DNA of 64,000 nucleotides from Aedes albopictus (taxonomy: Eukaryota; Arthropoda; Insecta; Diptera; Culicidae): assembly GCF_035046485.1 (NCBI RefSeq), contig NC_085137.1, positions 3,573,977-3,637,976 of the forward strand. Direction: 5' to 3'. The translations under genes were made by a program, and so were the position numbers. Of this stretch, positions 1 through 10,535 are shown in pieces; positions within the stretch are counted from its first letter, which is position 1; each line of letters starts with the position of its first letter. Below the pieces are notes generated by a model, which did not search any database, had not been told where the DNA came from, and saw only the letters and a list, made by a program, of their open reading frames with translations.

Positions 1-545
1 TGTGTTAAGACAACGCAGGGCGTTTACCTATGTAAATATCAATTTTGGACGTAAACATACGATGACATGCTTTCCAAGCAACACACATGGCATATAAGAG
101 TAAAAGCTGTGCAAGTTTTGGTTGTATGGAAGTTAATTTGACGTAATTCTAACATTGCGTTGGAATTAGTCAAATTAACTTTTATACAATTGAAACTTGC
201 GCTGTCGTTACTCTTATATGACATGCGTGTTACTTGGATTGTCGTCTTTAAAGGGTTGTTTGCAGTTCAGCCTATCTTGATGCGTGATAAATTCCTTGCC
301 GGAATTGCTCAAGACCCCACTTTTTCTTCGATCACAGTACGCAACTGCGAACGAATGACAGTTCAAATGGCAGTCACCATAGAACGATTCCTTGTGAACA
401 CGAAACTGGGCTTTACGTTGAACAAATTGATGTGGAGATTAGATCATTTTGTTCATCTCTTGCACGATTTGAATTACGTCATCAATAAACTCTCGAAGTG
501 TATCACCTTCTAAATGTTGTACCTTAACCGTGATGTGCTGTTTGC
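1..545. repeat. Dispersed repeat, copy 1, interrupted by a MITE
   Basis: Two parts of this stretch, about 28-60 and 411-535, match 61291-61460 in the same order. Shared blocks include the words around ACCTATGTAAA and GTAAACAT, a segment with AAATTGATGTGGAG, then ACGTCATCAA and a CACCTTCT block. A further block at about 385-418 (AACACGAAACTGGGCTT) recurs on the opposite strand near 13837-13860. The palindromic MITE at 74-237 interrupts the copy. No coding content is recognised. The true ends of the repeat are not visible because the window begins here. Confidence 0.5.
74..237. mobile_element. Palindromic foldback MITE (family P1), older copy
   Basis: Two arms of about 80 bp are imperfect reverse complements. 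The outer ends read CCAAGCAACACACATG on the left and the matching complement on the right; the inner arm contains GTGCAAGTTTTGGTTGTAT. A second, better preserved copy lies at 49087-49253. There is no coding capacity, so any movement needed a transposase in trans. Superfamily not assigned, because no target duplication can be fixed with confidence. Confidence 0.75.
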
Positions 546-1178
546 AACAAAGAGGCCAAGTCATGGCCAGCTGTGAGCTAGTCGGCAAACTGTCGTTTGG
601 TGGCTGTAGCGTTACTCCCGCGACATATACATACAGGGGATGGCCAAAATGTTTGGGATAGGCAACTTTTTTTTCTCTCATAAAAAAGTTCAACATGATA
701 TAACTTTTCATAGTGGCATCAAAAAATCTCAAATTTTGACTGTTTGTCAACCTATTATATGTGCATCTTTGGTACAAATTGGGGCTCGATTGATTAATCT
801 TTCGCAAAGTTAGAACCGTTCGGGTAAAACACTATTTTTTAGACAACTCGTTTTTGAGCTGTCATATCTCGGAAACCAGTGAACCGAATTGAATGAAATT
901 TTGAACGTACACTAACAATATACAAATGCTTCGCAAACTATTAAAACATAGATTTTTTTTTGAGCGTTGATAAAAGTTATCATGGATTGACACTTTTTGG
1001 ATTTTTCACGAAAAAATGTAATTTTTTTACGTCAATGTCAATAAATTTTTGTGTTGATGTCCAAAGATTTTCCACTTCTGTTCTCAAGTTATCTTTGATC
1101 AGATATATTAGAGCCTATTTAAATTAAAGGAGGAACACATTTAGTAATTTTTGTGTGGTATTGTAAATTTGACTTATT

Positions 1179-2180
1179 GGATTTCGTCCGGGTGCCGGTA
1201 TCGCTCGCTTTTGCTTCGTTGGTTCGATTCTTTTTCTATTTAGTTTTCTATTCGGTAGTGACCATTACGACAGCGGCGGGCCCAGCGTGCATCAGTGTGT
1301 ATTGGGATTTCGTCCGGGTGCCGGTGTCGCGCGCTTTTGCTTCGGTCATTCGATTTTTCTTTTTCCCTATTCGGGAATGAGCATTTCGTTGTGTCGCGTC
1401 TTTTGTAGCAATACTGAACGATCACCTGATGTGGGTGATCGATTGTTTGCTTTCCGAGTGAAGCGAATAATAGCGTGTTAGATTGCATATTAAGGTGAAA
1501 CGGGACGCCGTGTTATTTTTCCTATCTTGCCTCTCTTTCTAACAATTTGCCTCGCGATTTTGATGATGGTAATCTCGAGTTCTATTGCACTGAAGATGAT
1601 GAAAAACAATCAGCATGTGCAGTGCAAGTGAGCATACACAATGATAGGTTTTTGTTGCAAAATATGAAGTAGAATCTGAGATTACCATCTTAGTAGCAAC
1701 AGAGCAATGGCGGATATTTACCCGACCGTCCCGTCCGCCCTTAAGCGACCACCTGATGCGGGTGGTCGATTGTTTGCTTTCCGCGTAAAGCAAGCAATAG
1801 CGCGGCAACCAGCATGACACGAAGGTCATATTACTTATCAAAGTGAATCCAGACCCAACGATACATTTCCTACTAACAAACATTCCTTCCTGCAGCCTTT
1901 GGTGGAGTCGCAGCGGTAAACGCGGGCCTTCACTTAACAAAGGTTGTTACTAATATTCCTTCCCTCTTCCAACCTGACTGCAAGGACGTGGCCGGCGCCG
2001 TTATTGTACCGTTAAAGAGAGTCTCTGAAGCGTGCACAGTGAGAATATTGACCACTCCCAGTCAATTATTCAGTTGATTCATTGTGCAACTGTCATTGAT
2101 TCGGGTCAATCACGGAATAGCAACCATAGATGTGTGCAGTCAGTCTAAGCTAAGCTAAGCTAAGCTAAGCTAAGCTAAGG
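1179..2180 (+). mobile_element. Non-LTR-type retroelement insertion with 20-bp target duplication
   Basis: The 20 bp at 1159-1178 (TATTGTAAATTTGACTTATT) are repeated at 2181-2200, a hallmark of target-primed reverse transcription. The insert ends in seven CTAAG units (2145-2179) in place of poly-A. Its front half holds internal duplications: TTTCGTCCGGGTGCCGGT at about 1182 and 1310, and a GTGGGTGATCGATTGTTTGC / GCGGGTGGTCGATTGTTTGC pair near 1430 and 1756. The last 280 bp are shared with repeats at about 18905-19200 (minus) and 28590-28866 (plus). No reverse transcriptase is encoded, so it is a non-autonomous or internally deleted copy. Confidence 0.75.
2145..2179 (+). repeat. (CTAAG)7 tail of the retroelement
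   Basis: Seven exact CTAAG units sit immediately before the 3' target duplication. Short tandem repeats in place of poly-A are known for several non-LTR clades. Confidence 0.9.
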
Positions 2181-2639
2181 TATTGTAAATTTGACTTATT
2201 TTACTCTATATGGGTAAAAATTTCAACCCGGTATAACTTAATTCACCGTGAGAAAATATAACGTTTTATAACATTATATTGAGTATCAATATATTGTTGA
2301 TAAACGTTAAAAAAATCATTCAATTCGGTTCACAGATTTCCGAGATATGACAGCTCAAAAATGAGTTGTCTAAAAAATAGTGTTTTACCCGAACGGATCT
2401 AACTCCGCGAAAAACTATTCAATCGAGCACAAATTTGTACCAATGATGCACATATAACAGGTTGATAAACAGTCAAAATTTGAGATTTTTTGATGCACTC
2501 TATGAAAAGTTACAGCATGTTGATTTTTTTTGTGGAAGAAAAAAAGTTACCTATCCCAAACATTTTGGCCATCCCCTGTACGTGCGTTAACTCGGATAGA
2601 ACTATTTAAACGCTGAAGTAGAGTTATTGAATAGCCAAT

Positions 2640-3000
2640 AGCCTCTGGATTCTTTCAATAATTTATTTCTTCGGAGATTTTCCCATGATTCCCTCATTGA
2701 TTTTTTTTTCTGGCTTTCCTTTTATAATTTCTACCAAGATTCTCTCAGCGAATCCTATCAAAATTCCTTCAATAATTTCCCTAGCTATTCTTTCGGGATT
2801 CCTTCAGGAACTCCTTCATGGATTCTTTCCTAGATATCTCTTGGCATGATTCCTTTTGAGATTGTTTGTTTGATTGCTCCCGGAATTCCTTCTAGATTCG
2901 TAAAGGGATTTCTCCACATATTCCTCCATGGGTTCCCGGGATTCATGGTTTGGGATTCATCCCTAGGTTTTTTTTCGGGGTTCCTTCAGGGACTTATCAC
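2640..3000. repeat. Degenerate GAATTCC-type tandem sequence, block 1
   Basis: Words such as GATTCCTTCAGG, AATTCCTTC and GATTTCTCC recur every 10-20 bp with heavy divergence. The same style of sequence forms large blocks further right in this window. It has no convincing coding content. Confidence 0.5.
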
Positions 3001-4740
3001 TGAACTCTCATGGTAAAAAATGTCAAAAATCACGCAAATCTCGACGGAACGGATGCTATGTGTTCTAGGCTTTACCCAAATCCAGAACTCCAGTAATGTA
3101 TCGTAGTGATAATGCTTACACATTCCACCTTTACTCAGCCAATTGATTTCAAGGTCAAATTATTTTCCTTCTCATGCACAACCATAACGTTAATTGGTCT
3201 GCTAATCAGCTGTTCGGTAATTTCACACGCTAATCAATCGATCCCCATCGTCACGCACGGTTGACTACCTTCCTACATCTGAGATGTGCTCGCTCACATG
3301 TCCGTCCATCTCTCGCCGCACACGTCAGCGCGAAGCAGGCCATGAGCCACCAAAGTTTTTCCGTTTTCCACGTCGTCCACCTTTTTCCTTTCTCATCCTT
3401 TCTTCCGGATGTCTGCCGTTTTACTCGCTTTTGCGTCATTCGGTGCTCTCCTCGGTGCCGAATTGTGCGTAAGAATTCTTAAAGAGGAAACCACCGAAAA
3501 CACCACGTCATGACGATGATCCAAACAAAACAGTTGGTTGGTTCATTCTTCGGCTCATCAGGTGAAGTAAAGGCCACTGTTGCTGCACAGCACAGCACAA
3601 CACTCGCTCCTCTATGCTCCCTCCTGTTTATGGTCATTCAACCTTACCTACACATTGTGGTCGCCAGGCAAAAACTAAACTTACGCGCGCCCAGAAAGCA
3701 AGACACGAACGTAGCAGGCCAAGCGCCACCGCCGACGGCATTACGACGACGATGCGATGACGGCGACGTCTTGTGAGTAGCGGAAGGAACATCATCATTG
3801 CTTGCAACTAGGGTACGATCGCAGCAGCCCGACCGAGCCTCGGCCCACTCACCACACACGGGGTTGGTTCACGGCCTACTCCGCGCCCGCCGCGCGCGTT
3901 AAAGAGCACCGAGCGTAAATTGCCGCCGGGGTTTTCCGTTTTCGTACTTCTCCGCCGTGTGGCCACCATCGTAAGGCTGATGATTCTCAATGAGAGCTGG
4001 ACCACAGTTTTCCTCCTCATCTAGTTAGTTTGTGGGTTTTGGTGTTTTTTTTCTGTCTTTTTTTTTCGGGGAGTTCATTGACGGCGACTTGAGTTTGTTT
4101 TTCTTTGCAACCTACTGAGCTGGATAGGTCAAATATTGCTACACATCGACAAGTGCCGACGACTTCGACATCGAACATGTGAATTGTATTTTTTATCAGT
4201 TATCGGATTTACATATTACAAAACTACGAAACTTATCAAATGTTTACTTGTCACACATCAAGGTACGTCAATGCGATAGTGACCACAATTCCCGCACTCC
4301 TTTCAGAACGTCGTCATCGTCTTATCTTGAAAGTGTTCTTTGAAGTGCGGACAGCTTTCACCGACTACTACGATTTGCACCTGGCAGACAAGCGCGTTGT
4401 TGTGTTGTGGTGGTTTTCCTATTCTGGGTCTCTGTTGCATTTGCTTTTGTATGACTGTGGCGTGGCGGCTTGTTAGCTGTCATGGTTTGTTTGATTTGGG
4501 TTGGTAGACGTACTGTATTTGAATTTCGGTTTCCGACGAAAATTGATGAATTTTACTCGTTGAAACGATTGCGGTAATACTTTGTCAATTCAATTAGGAA
4601 AACATGTAGCTCCTCGTCGGGCGATATCTGTGAACGATATCTGGTCGATTCTAAAAAAGTATAACGCAATCATACGAGGTCAGGTGGAACAAGCTTAACT
4701 GATATTTTTTACCAATCAGAAAATATTTGCCAAATTTGCT
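3001..4740. other. Gene-free, single-copy-looking DNA with a GC-rich core
   Basis: No repeat termini, splice-consistent exon or recognisable protein was found. About 3240-4020 is clearly richer in G+C and CpG than its surroundings, with several short open frames on both strands at once. That is what GC-rich noncoding DNA produces. It could be a promoter, 5' UTR or enhancer of a host gene, but nothing in the sequence proves this. Confidence 0.4.
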
Positions 4741-4755
4741 CGATGTAAAGAATTT

Positions 4756-4926
4756 TGTTTTTTTTATCTGTATTAACGAGATTTTTAGCCCTAGGCTAGT
4801 TCATCTCGGGACCCACGCTTTACTTCCCTTCCGAAGGAAGAACTCACATTTGTCGGGAGTGGGATTCGATCCCAGGTCCTCGGCGTGATAGTCAAGTATT
4901 CTAACCATCGCACCAGGTCCGCTCCG
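4756..4926 (-). mobile_element. tRNA-derived SINE with 15-bp target duplication
   Basis: Read on the minus strand, the element starts with a tRNA-like head: an A-box-like segment (TGGTGCGATGGTTAGAATA) and a B box (GGGATCGAATCCC). A body with GGGAAGTAAAGCGTGGGTCC follows, then an A-rich tail. The 15 bp CGATGTAAAGAATTT flank it at 4741-4755 and 4927-4941. The body shares GGGAAGTAAAGC with the SINE at 11792-12092, so the two may be related families. SINEs of this kind are moved by LINE machinery in trans. Confidence 0.85.
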
Positions 4927-5041
4927 CGATGTAAAGAATTTCTTGATATCATTTTATCACACTTCGATTTATAAAATCTTCATACTACCCATAATTTTTT
5001 GCAAAAAATGTTTGATAATTTCTATTCTAAGCATTCTATCA

Positions 5042-6267
5042 CAGCGTTTCTCAAACTATGGGTCGCGACCCACTGGTGGGTCGCTGTCTGATTTTTGGTG
5101 GGTCGCGAAAGCTTGAGATTGATATTGTAATAAATGTTTTGCTTAACTTATGTCAAATGACATTGTCAATCATTCTTGAAATTTGCAAATCCTCTCTTGG
5201 AAAATTGACAGAGGTATTTCTAAACATTATTTTTTTTTCTTAATTCGATTTTTTTTTGTTATTAGTCTTAGTCTGTAGTATATTTAATATAGAAACTTAT
5301 AAAACTATGAGTTTTTAACCAAAAGGCTAAAAGTTCTAGTAAAATTTTTAAATTTTTTAGTTTTCCTTGTGTTTCGAAATAAAAATGAGTAGACGACATT
5401 CACTGTCGTAGCCACGGGGGGTAAAAACCCCCCAAGAGCCTAAATTTGTGGAACAAATTTTCAGTATGAAGCGCTTTGCGATGAACAAATTTTCCGGCTG
5501 CGCCACTATTTTCAAATTACGAATACAATTGCTCATTACTGTTTACAAAATGTAAGTGTCAAATCAAAAAAGGTATCATTGACCGTTGAAAACCCCTCCC
5601 AGAGACAATTTCTGGCTACGCCATTCAGTAGTTAAGTAGTTAGAATTTTAGAAAAAAAAATAAATAAATGCCAAAAATATCACAAAAAAAGTATCAAATT
5701 TCGATAAAAACTCATAAAAAATTTCTGCCCAATTTGTTTGATATATTTTAAAATTAATGCACGAGTAAACATGAGATAAAAATGCATGATTTGATTTCCT
5801 TTCATTTGACAGTAAATTGTTTATGTTTTGCTGAAGCATAAAATTGCCACAATGTGTTCAAATACTTTGTATAAATTTTATGTCTTCCTTGCTTTTTAAA
5901 ATGTGTAATAGGATGCCTGTAAAGTTCTGCAGTGTTGTGGAGCGCCAGACTGATTGGATTTGTATTATAAACATACAAACTTATCTCAAATTCTTAAAAC
6001 TCTTCGAAACTAATTATTTGGGCACTTTAATCTTATTTTGATCTAAAAAACGAAAAGAATATCATTAATTTAAAAAACTTGAACCTGTGTGACAATAAGT
6101 GCTACGAACTGTAAGTTGATCAAAACCTGTCATGAAGGGGATAATAATATTTGTTTAAAAATTCAGTCTAAATTTTGGAAAAAATGTTTTTGGTATGTGC
6201 TGGTGGGTCGCCAAATTCCATTACAAACAAAAGTGGGTCGCATGCTGGAAAAGTTTGAGAACCCCTG
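5042..6267. mobile_element. hAT-superfamily element, non-autonomous
   Basis: The ends are CAGCGTTTCTCAAACTATGG on the left and CAGGGGTTCTCAAACTTTTC (read inward) on the right, followed by subterminal GTGGGTCGC motifs. The 8-bp target duplication TTCTATCA lies at 5034-5041 and 6268-6275. CAG-type ends plus an 8-bp duplication are diagnostic of hAT. The 1,226-bp interior is AT-rich and has no frame long enough for a transposase, so this is a deletion derivative or relic. Confidence 0.85.
5397..5632. mobile_element. Possible nested inverted-repeat element inside the hAT copy
   Basis: CTGTCGTAGCCACGGGGGG on the left is mirrored by GGCTACGCC preceded by CCCCTCCCAGAG on the right. Both sides are bordered by CATTCA (about 5397-5402 and 5623-5628). 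The match is short and diverged, so this is tentative. Confidence 0.35.
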
Positions 6268-6537
6268 TTCTATCAGCTATTTACGTAGCAGAATAATTCT
6301 CTTTGGAAAATAAAACGTGGGTAACGATCTAATGGTGTTTTAGACTCATGTACAATTTTGTTTTAAGAGCGTTATAATTTGATTGATCTATTTTTGAACT
6401 TTTTCGAATCAACTTGTATTTTTCACCTTCGATAAAACATGATAGTATGCCGATGGTCCTGGGTTCAATTCATTACCCGTCCTCTATTCTCTTTCACAGC
6501 ACAGAACAGTGTCAATCTATCATATTTTGTTTACAAG

Positions 6538-6900
6538 CTTTTCAACTAGCAAACTGTGTCGCATAATCTTCAGAGTAAGTAATCAACACACAGTCTATTA
6601 CTTTATGCTTGGCATCCACGCACCAACGTGAACCCTCTGCTACACAACCACTTCCTAAAAAAAACTCAGACAGCCAAGCATGAACTTGTGCAGACGCAGT
6701 GGTATACTTATTTGCTCCGGCGTGCACCAGCGATTGCAATCATCACTTCTCCAAATTTACCTGCATTTTGACGTTGCAGACGCCATTTACGCCTACAAAC
6801 AGAAGATCACCAACGCTCACACAAACTGAAGATTCCTGCTAGTGCCAAGGAGCTATCTCATTGGTTCCTTGTGTGAGTGTAGCTGATCTGGCGACACTGA
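6538..6900 (+). repeat. Dispersed repeat family R, copy 1
   Basis: This stretch matches the reverse complement of 35230-35600 in several blocks: TATTACTTTATGCTTGGCATCCACGCACC against the TATGCCTGGTATCCACGCACC region, and a CTATCTCATTGG...CTTGTGTGAGTGTAGCT segment near 6850-6885. Part of the same family lies at 19240-19430. It is probably the 3' or body part of a retroelement; no protein is recognised. Confidence 0.55.
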
Positions 6901-7780
6901 TTTACCATGATTTCGGGTGAAATTGATCATGTTTTACTCAATGCTTTAAAACCAGAACGACTATGGATTTCATTAGTCAACGAGGTTGAAACTTTTACAG
7001 CAAATCATTCAAATGTAATAAATACCTAATACTTGAAATAAAGAATCAATAATTCTGCTTTCGGGATGAAAGAAATCGGTCGGTGAAATGGCTTTGTAAG
7101 AGCTAGACTATATCATGGAATGCGAAAAGCATCACAAACAGTCTTGTTAGCGATCACAGTCTTTGACACCTTTTCGTCGATATTCGGCTCCCTTTGTCTC
7201 CAACATTCGCAACACAAGCGAAACTACCGTACGGAACAAAAATGTCGAATGAATGCGCTTGACCACGGTTGCGTCTTCGGGAGATGGTTCGGTTTTTGTT
7301 ATTCCTGTCTTTCCCATAAAGAGAGCTGTTTTGGATAAATGTATGTGTCGTAATCGATTTATCACACACGAATAAACTAATATTATACCAATCTTAATCA
7401 AAATTGGCTGGAATCTTGCAAAAAGCTGGAATTAGACAAATGTCATCGTGTCAGACGACGTTGATTTGATCCACTTTTTTGTTTATTGATCTTCGTTCTG
7501 CCGCTCGCGTTGTGTGTAAGAGGTAGCGGTCGCGCTCGAATGAAACAAAGCAAGCTGACACCCGACCACGGCAACGAAACGAAGGTAGTGAAAAGTGTCG
7601 AATGTTTACAAGCCTGCACAAATCTGTTACAATTTTACTAATTGTTTTGTTATTTAAGTTTGATGTTTAAATAAATTATTAGAAAATGTGTGTCATGGCG
7701 CAGCATAGGCTTTTTTCACTTTTTCTTGGCGAATTCTGCATCGTGGAGAACCAAACGAGCACTTTTTGACTAGAAAATTG
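6901..7780. other. Gene-free stretch
   Basis: AT-rich DNA with only short frames on both strands. I recognise no domain, RNA gene or transposon end. Confidence 0.4.
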
Positions 7781-7782
7781 TG

Positions 7783-8834
7783 ATGGGGGGTCTGATGGGG
7801 TTTCGAGGGAATTTCAGGTGGCCTGAGGATCTCAGGGGCGTTTCAGGGAGTTTCAGAGAGTACCGGAGTTCTTAGGTGCGTTTCAAGGAGGTCCCAAGGA
7901 GTTTCGGGGGGTATCAGGAGATCTCAGGGGCGTTTCAATGGGCTTTCAAAGGTCTACAAGGAAATCCGATGGGATTTCAGGGGCGTTTCAAGGGGCCCCA
8001 ATGTGTTTCAGCGAGGGTACCGGGGTTTCAGGAGCGTTTCAGGAGGTCCCAAGTGGGATTCCATGTAACCTCAGGAGCACTTCAAGAGATATCAGGAAGA
8101 GTTCCAGAGGATTTCTAGATGGTCTAAGGGGGCATCCATTTAGTACGTCACGCTCAAAATGGGAATTTTCAATCCCCGCTCCTCCCCCCCCTTCGTACGG
8201 GTTTTTCCTATACTTAATACATTGCTTTCAGAACACTCCCCCCCCCCCCCCCCTTATAAGCATAACGTACTTTATGGATGCCTCCTAAAGGGCGTTTCAG
8301 GGAGTTTCAGGTTGTACCTGACATCTCAGGGGCGATTCAAGGAAGTTTCAAAGGGGTTTTCAGAGGCCTTTAAATGGAGTCCGTGGTTTCAGCGTTTCAG
8401 GGGGTCCCAGGGGGTACCAGGTTGTCTCTGCAGCGCGTCAAGGGGTAACAGCGGTTTCCAGGTCCAGAGGATCTCGGGAAGCTTCAGGGGATACCATAAG
8501 ATGTCAGGTTCGCCGCAGGGGCTATCAGAGGTACGAGAAGGTCTTACGGGCGTTTAAAGTGATTTCATAGACGCAGCATAGGGAATTCAGGGGGTTCAGG
8601 GACGTCTCAGGGTCGCTACAGGGTTTCAGATAGTCTCAATGGGATTATAGAGGGCCTCAGTATCACTTCAAAGATTCTTAGAGCGTTCCATGGGACTTCA
8701 AGGGCCTTAAAGGGCGCTTCATGGGGACTCAGGGGTGTTTCAGGGGGTACCATGAGGTCTTAGGGTCGTCTCACGGACGTATCAGGGGGTTTCAAGGGGA
8801 ATCTAGATATGTTCAAATGATATTTTAGCAGTGC
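7783..8834 (+). repeat. Degenerate TTTCAGGGG tandem block, G-rich on the plus strand
   Basis: The word TTTCAGGGG and close variants (CGTTTCAGGG, GGTACCAGG, GATCTCAGGGGCG) recur roughly every 10-30 bp for about 1 kb with no strict period. The block is interrupted by the MITE at 8128-8285. Short frames here are low-complexity artefacts rich in Gly, Phe and Arg. Confidence 0.7.
8128..8285. mobile_element. TAA-flanked MITE (GTCCATAAATTACGT family), copy 1
   Basis: Terminal inverted repeats read GGGGGCATCCATTTAGTACG on the left and GGAGGCATCCATAAAGTACG inward from the right. Both sides are bordered by TAA (8125-8127 and 8286-8288). The interior includes a run of 16 or so C at about 8239-8254. A 3-bp TAA/TTA duplication fits PIF/Harbinger-like elements; that placement is inference. 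Confidence 0.75.
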
Positions 8835-9180
8835 CCTCTGGAATTTCCCTGCAACCGTCTGAGAAGCGCCCCTGAGGCTACGCGGAAGCCTCCTAAAACG
8901 CTCCTAAGACCTCTAGATACCCTTCTGAAACTCGTAGGGATCGTTTGAAACCCTGAGATCTTCTATCACCCCACTGAAACGCCACTGAAACCTCCTTTTA
9001 CTCTTCTGTATAAAGTCTCCTAGCCGCCGCAATCCAAATGAAGCGAAAGCGGAACCTGTCGAAACGCTTTTAAAAGTCACCTGATATTCCCTAAAACAAC
9101 GTCCCTGAAGCCTCTTGGAACACCTTTCATTTGGGCTCTCAGGGAATTTCCTGGAAACCTTGCCCCCATATCAAATGCCC
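8835..9180 (-). repeat. Same degenerate block in opposite orientation
   Basis: From about 8835 the motif appears as its complement (CCTGAAACG, CCCTGAGATC, CTCCTAAAACGC), so the plus strand becomes C-rich. The switch occurs within a few tens of bases. Confidence 0.55.
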
Positions 9181-9631
9181 TGTTCTCTCGAACTAAGTTT
9201 CCTCATTAAAGCTCAAATTTGAATTTATTTATGCACAAAATTCTCTCTTTTTTTTCATAAAGGCACATTTTTAATTTATGACTGGGGTGCCTGTGTATAA
9301 AGAACAACTCTACCTAGAAGACCTCGCTCGTCATATACAGCGCGAACGCAGTGCAGTTCCAGTATCAAACAGGCGCACGTCCTGGAAGGTTACAAAACAA
9401 CAAAATGCATTAAGTTTTCAAAAATCTCACGAATGGTGATCAAGGCCGAAATTTTTAATGTCATGGATGCGTTTTATAAGGTATGGACCTCAAAAGAAAC
9501 CGTTCAAGAAATTTTCGTTCAGTGCATTATTTTTCCGGGATGGTCAAGAAATTCGACACAGCTTCATTTTATTTGACGTTTCTTCTCACCTCCGTATTAA
9601 AAAATCTTGAAAAATCAAACGCTTTCTCATT

Positions 9632-9709
9632 TCAGTAACAAATTTTGAAAACGACGTATAATCAATGGTGTAACATTGATTATACGTCGTTTTCAAAATT
9701 TGTTACTGA
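9632..9709. repeat. Perfect 36-bp-arm hairpin
   Basis: Arms 9632-9667 and 9674-9709 are exact reverse complements around a 6-base loop (GTGTAA). The arm contains GAAAACGACGTATAATCAAT. No target duplication or relative was seen in the window. Confidence 0.9.
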
Positions 9710-9954
9710 TTTCATGGTTTTCTAATTTCCCGTATGAGAGAAAGAGATCGATTTCTTGATAAAGTCACCGTGCATTGGAGTAAAATAAATGCCAAAATAA
9801 TGCACAAAAGTTGAGTATAAATGTTTTTCTCGATTTTCTCCATTTTGGAGATCGCAGAAGGCCGTGAACGGTTGTGTTTTGGAATTGTCTGTCATCACGT
9901 CTTCGCAGTACTGCAATAGAAGAATTCGAATGTCCCCCAATTGAAGAGGCGCTA

Positions 9955-10116
9955 GGGAACGTCCATAAATTACGTCACGCAAAAATCGATCATTTCCAAC
10001 CCCCCCTCCCCCCTATGTCACACTTTTTGTATGGGACCTCTGAAATTTTTGTATGAGTCGTCACACTTTGCTGAACCCCCCTCCCTCCTCAAAGCGTGAC
10101 GAAATTTATGGACGTT
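9955..10116. mobile_element. MITE of the GTCCATAAATTACGT family, copy 2
   Basis: The left end reads GGGAACGTCCATAAATTACG and the right end, read inward, AACGTCCATAAATTTCG. Both are followed by a GTCACGC-type border and a C-rich interior. The outer right border abuts the 202-bp duplicated unit, so the usual TAA duplication cannot be confirmed. Confidence 0.65.
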
Positions 10117-10317
10117 GTGTGGGTGTGAAATAGCCCTTATATCAAAGTGTATACTTTGCTGAACATTCTGAGCTCACGTCTGTCATGAGCGCATGGCGAT
10201 GACACACGAAACCATCTTAGCAGGCGACGCCACTCTCGGCCTCTCGTTCGTCGACAGCCGGTCAGGTAAGACGTGCCACTGGGTGGTTCCTTTCTAGCAG
10301 ATATTCAGTGTCACACA
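10116..10317 (+). repeat. 202-bp unit, copy 1 (identical to 15603-15804)
   Basis: Base-by-base comparison shows all 202 positions identical to the second copy 5.5 kb away, while the outer flanks are unrelated. The unit begins TGTGTGGGTG and ends GTGTCACACA. It contains TCAGGTAAGA, a good match to an insect 5' splice donor, at about 10262-10271. It may be a young mobile element or a duplicated noncoding exon; neither is proven. Just downstream, GAAAAGGAACCACCCAG (10389-10405) mirrors CTGGGTGGTTCCTTTC inside the unit. Confidence 0.9.
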
Positions 10318-10535
10318 ATGGCTTTCCTGCCAGGTGTTGCGGTTTTTTTCGCAACATAAATCTAGAAACTTAAGACCGTATAATTGGAATGAAAAGGAAC
10401 CACCCAGCCTCGTACCCAGCAACAACAGAAAACAGCAGAAAAGTGAAACAGTTGTGGATTGTTTTTTTTATCATCGCTGGCATCGTATTTTGTGGGATGG
10501 AACAAAATGGCCGTGGAAAAAAAAAACCACACATA

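Larger units (their letters stand above)
634..2578. mobile_element. TA-flanked long-TIR DNA transposon (non-autonomous), split by a retroelement
   Basis: The ends are CAGGGGATGGCCAAAATG on the left and its exact complement on the right, each bordered by TA (632-633 and 2579-2580). The inverted similarity extends about 300 bp inward, through a shared GAGCTGTCATATCTCGGAAA segment at about 857-876 and 2332-2352. Without the nested insertion at 1179-2180 the element would be about 940 bp with no reading frame. A TA target duplication with CAG ends fits the Tc1/mariner superfamily; that assignment is inference. Confidence 0.75.

Noticed and set aside
6440..6500. Another tRNA-like SINE (GGGTTCAATTC B box)
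   Set aside because: Only a B-box-like word is present, without A box, body or duplication.
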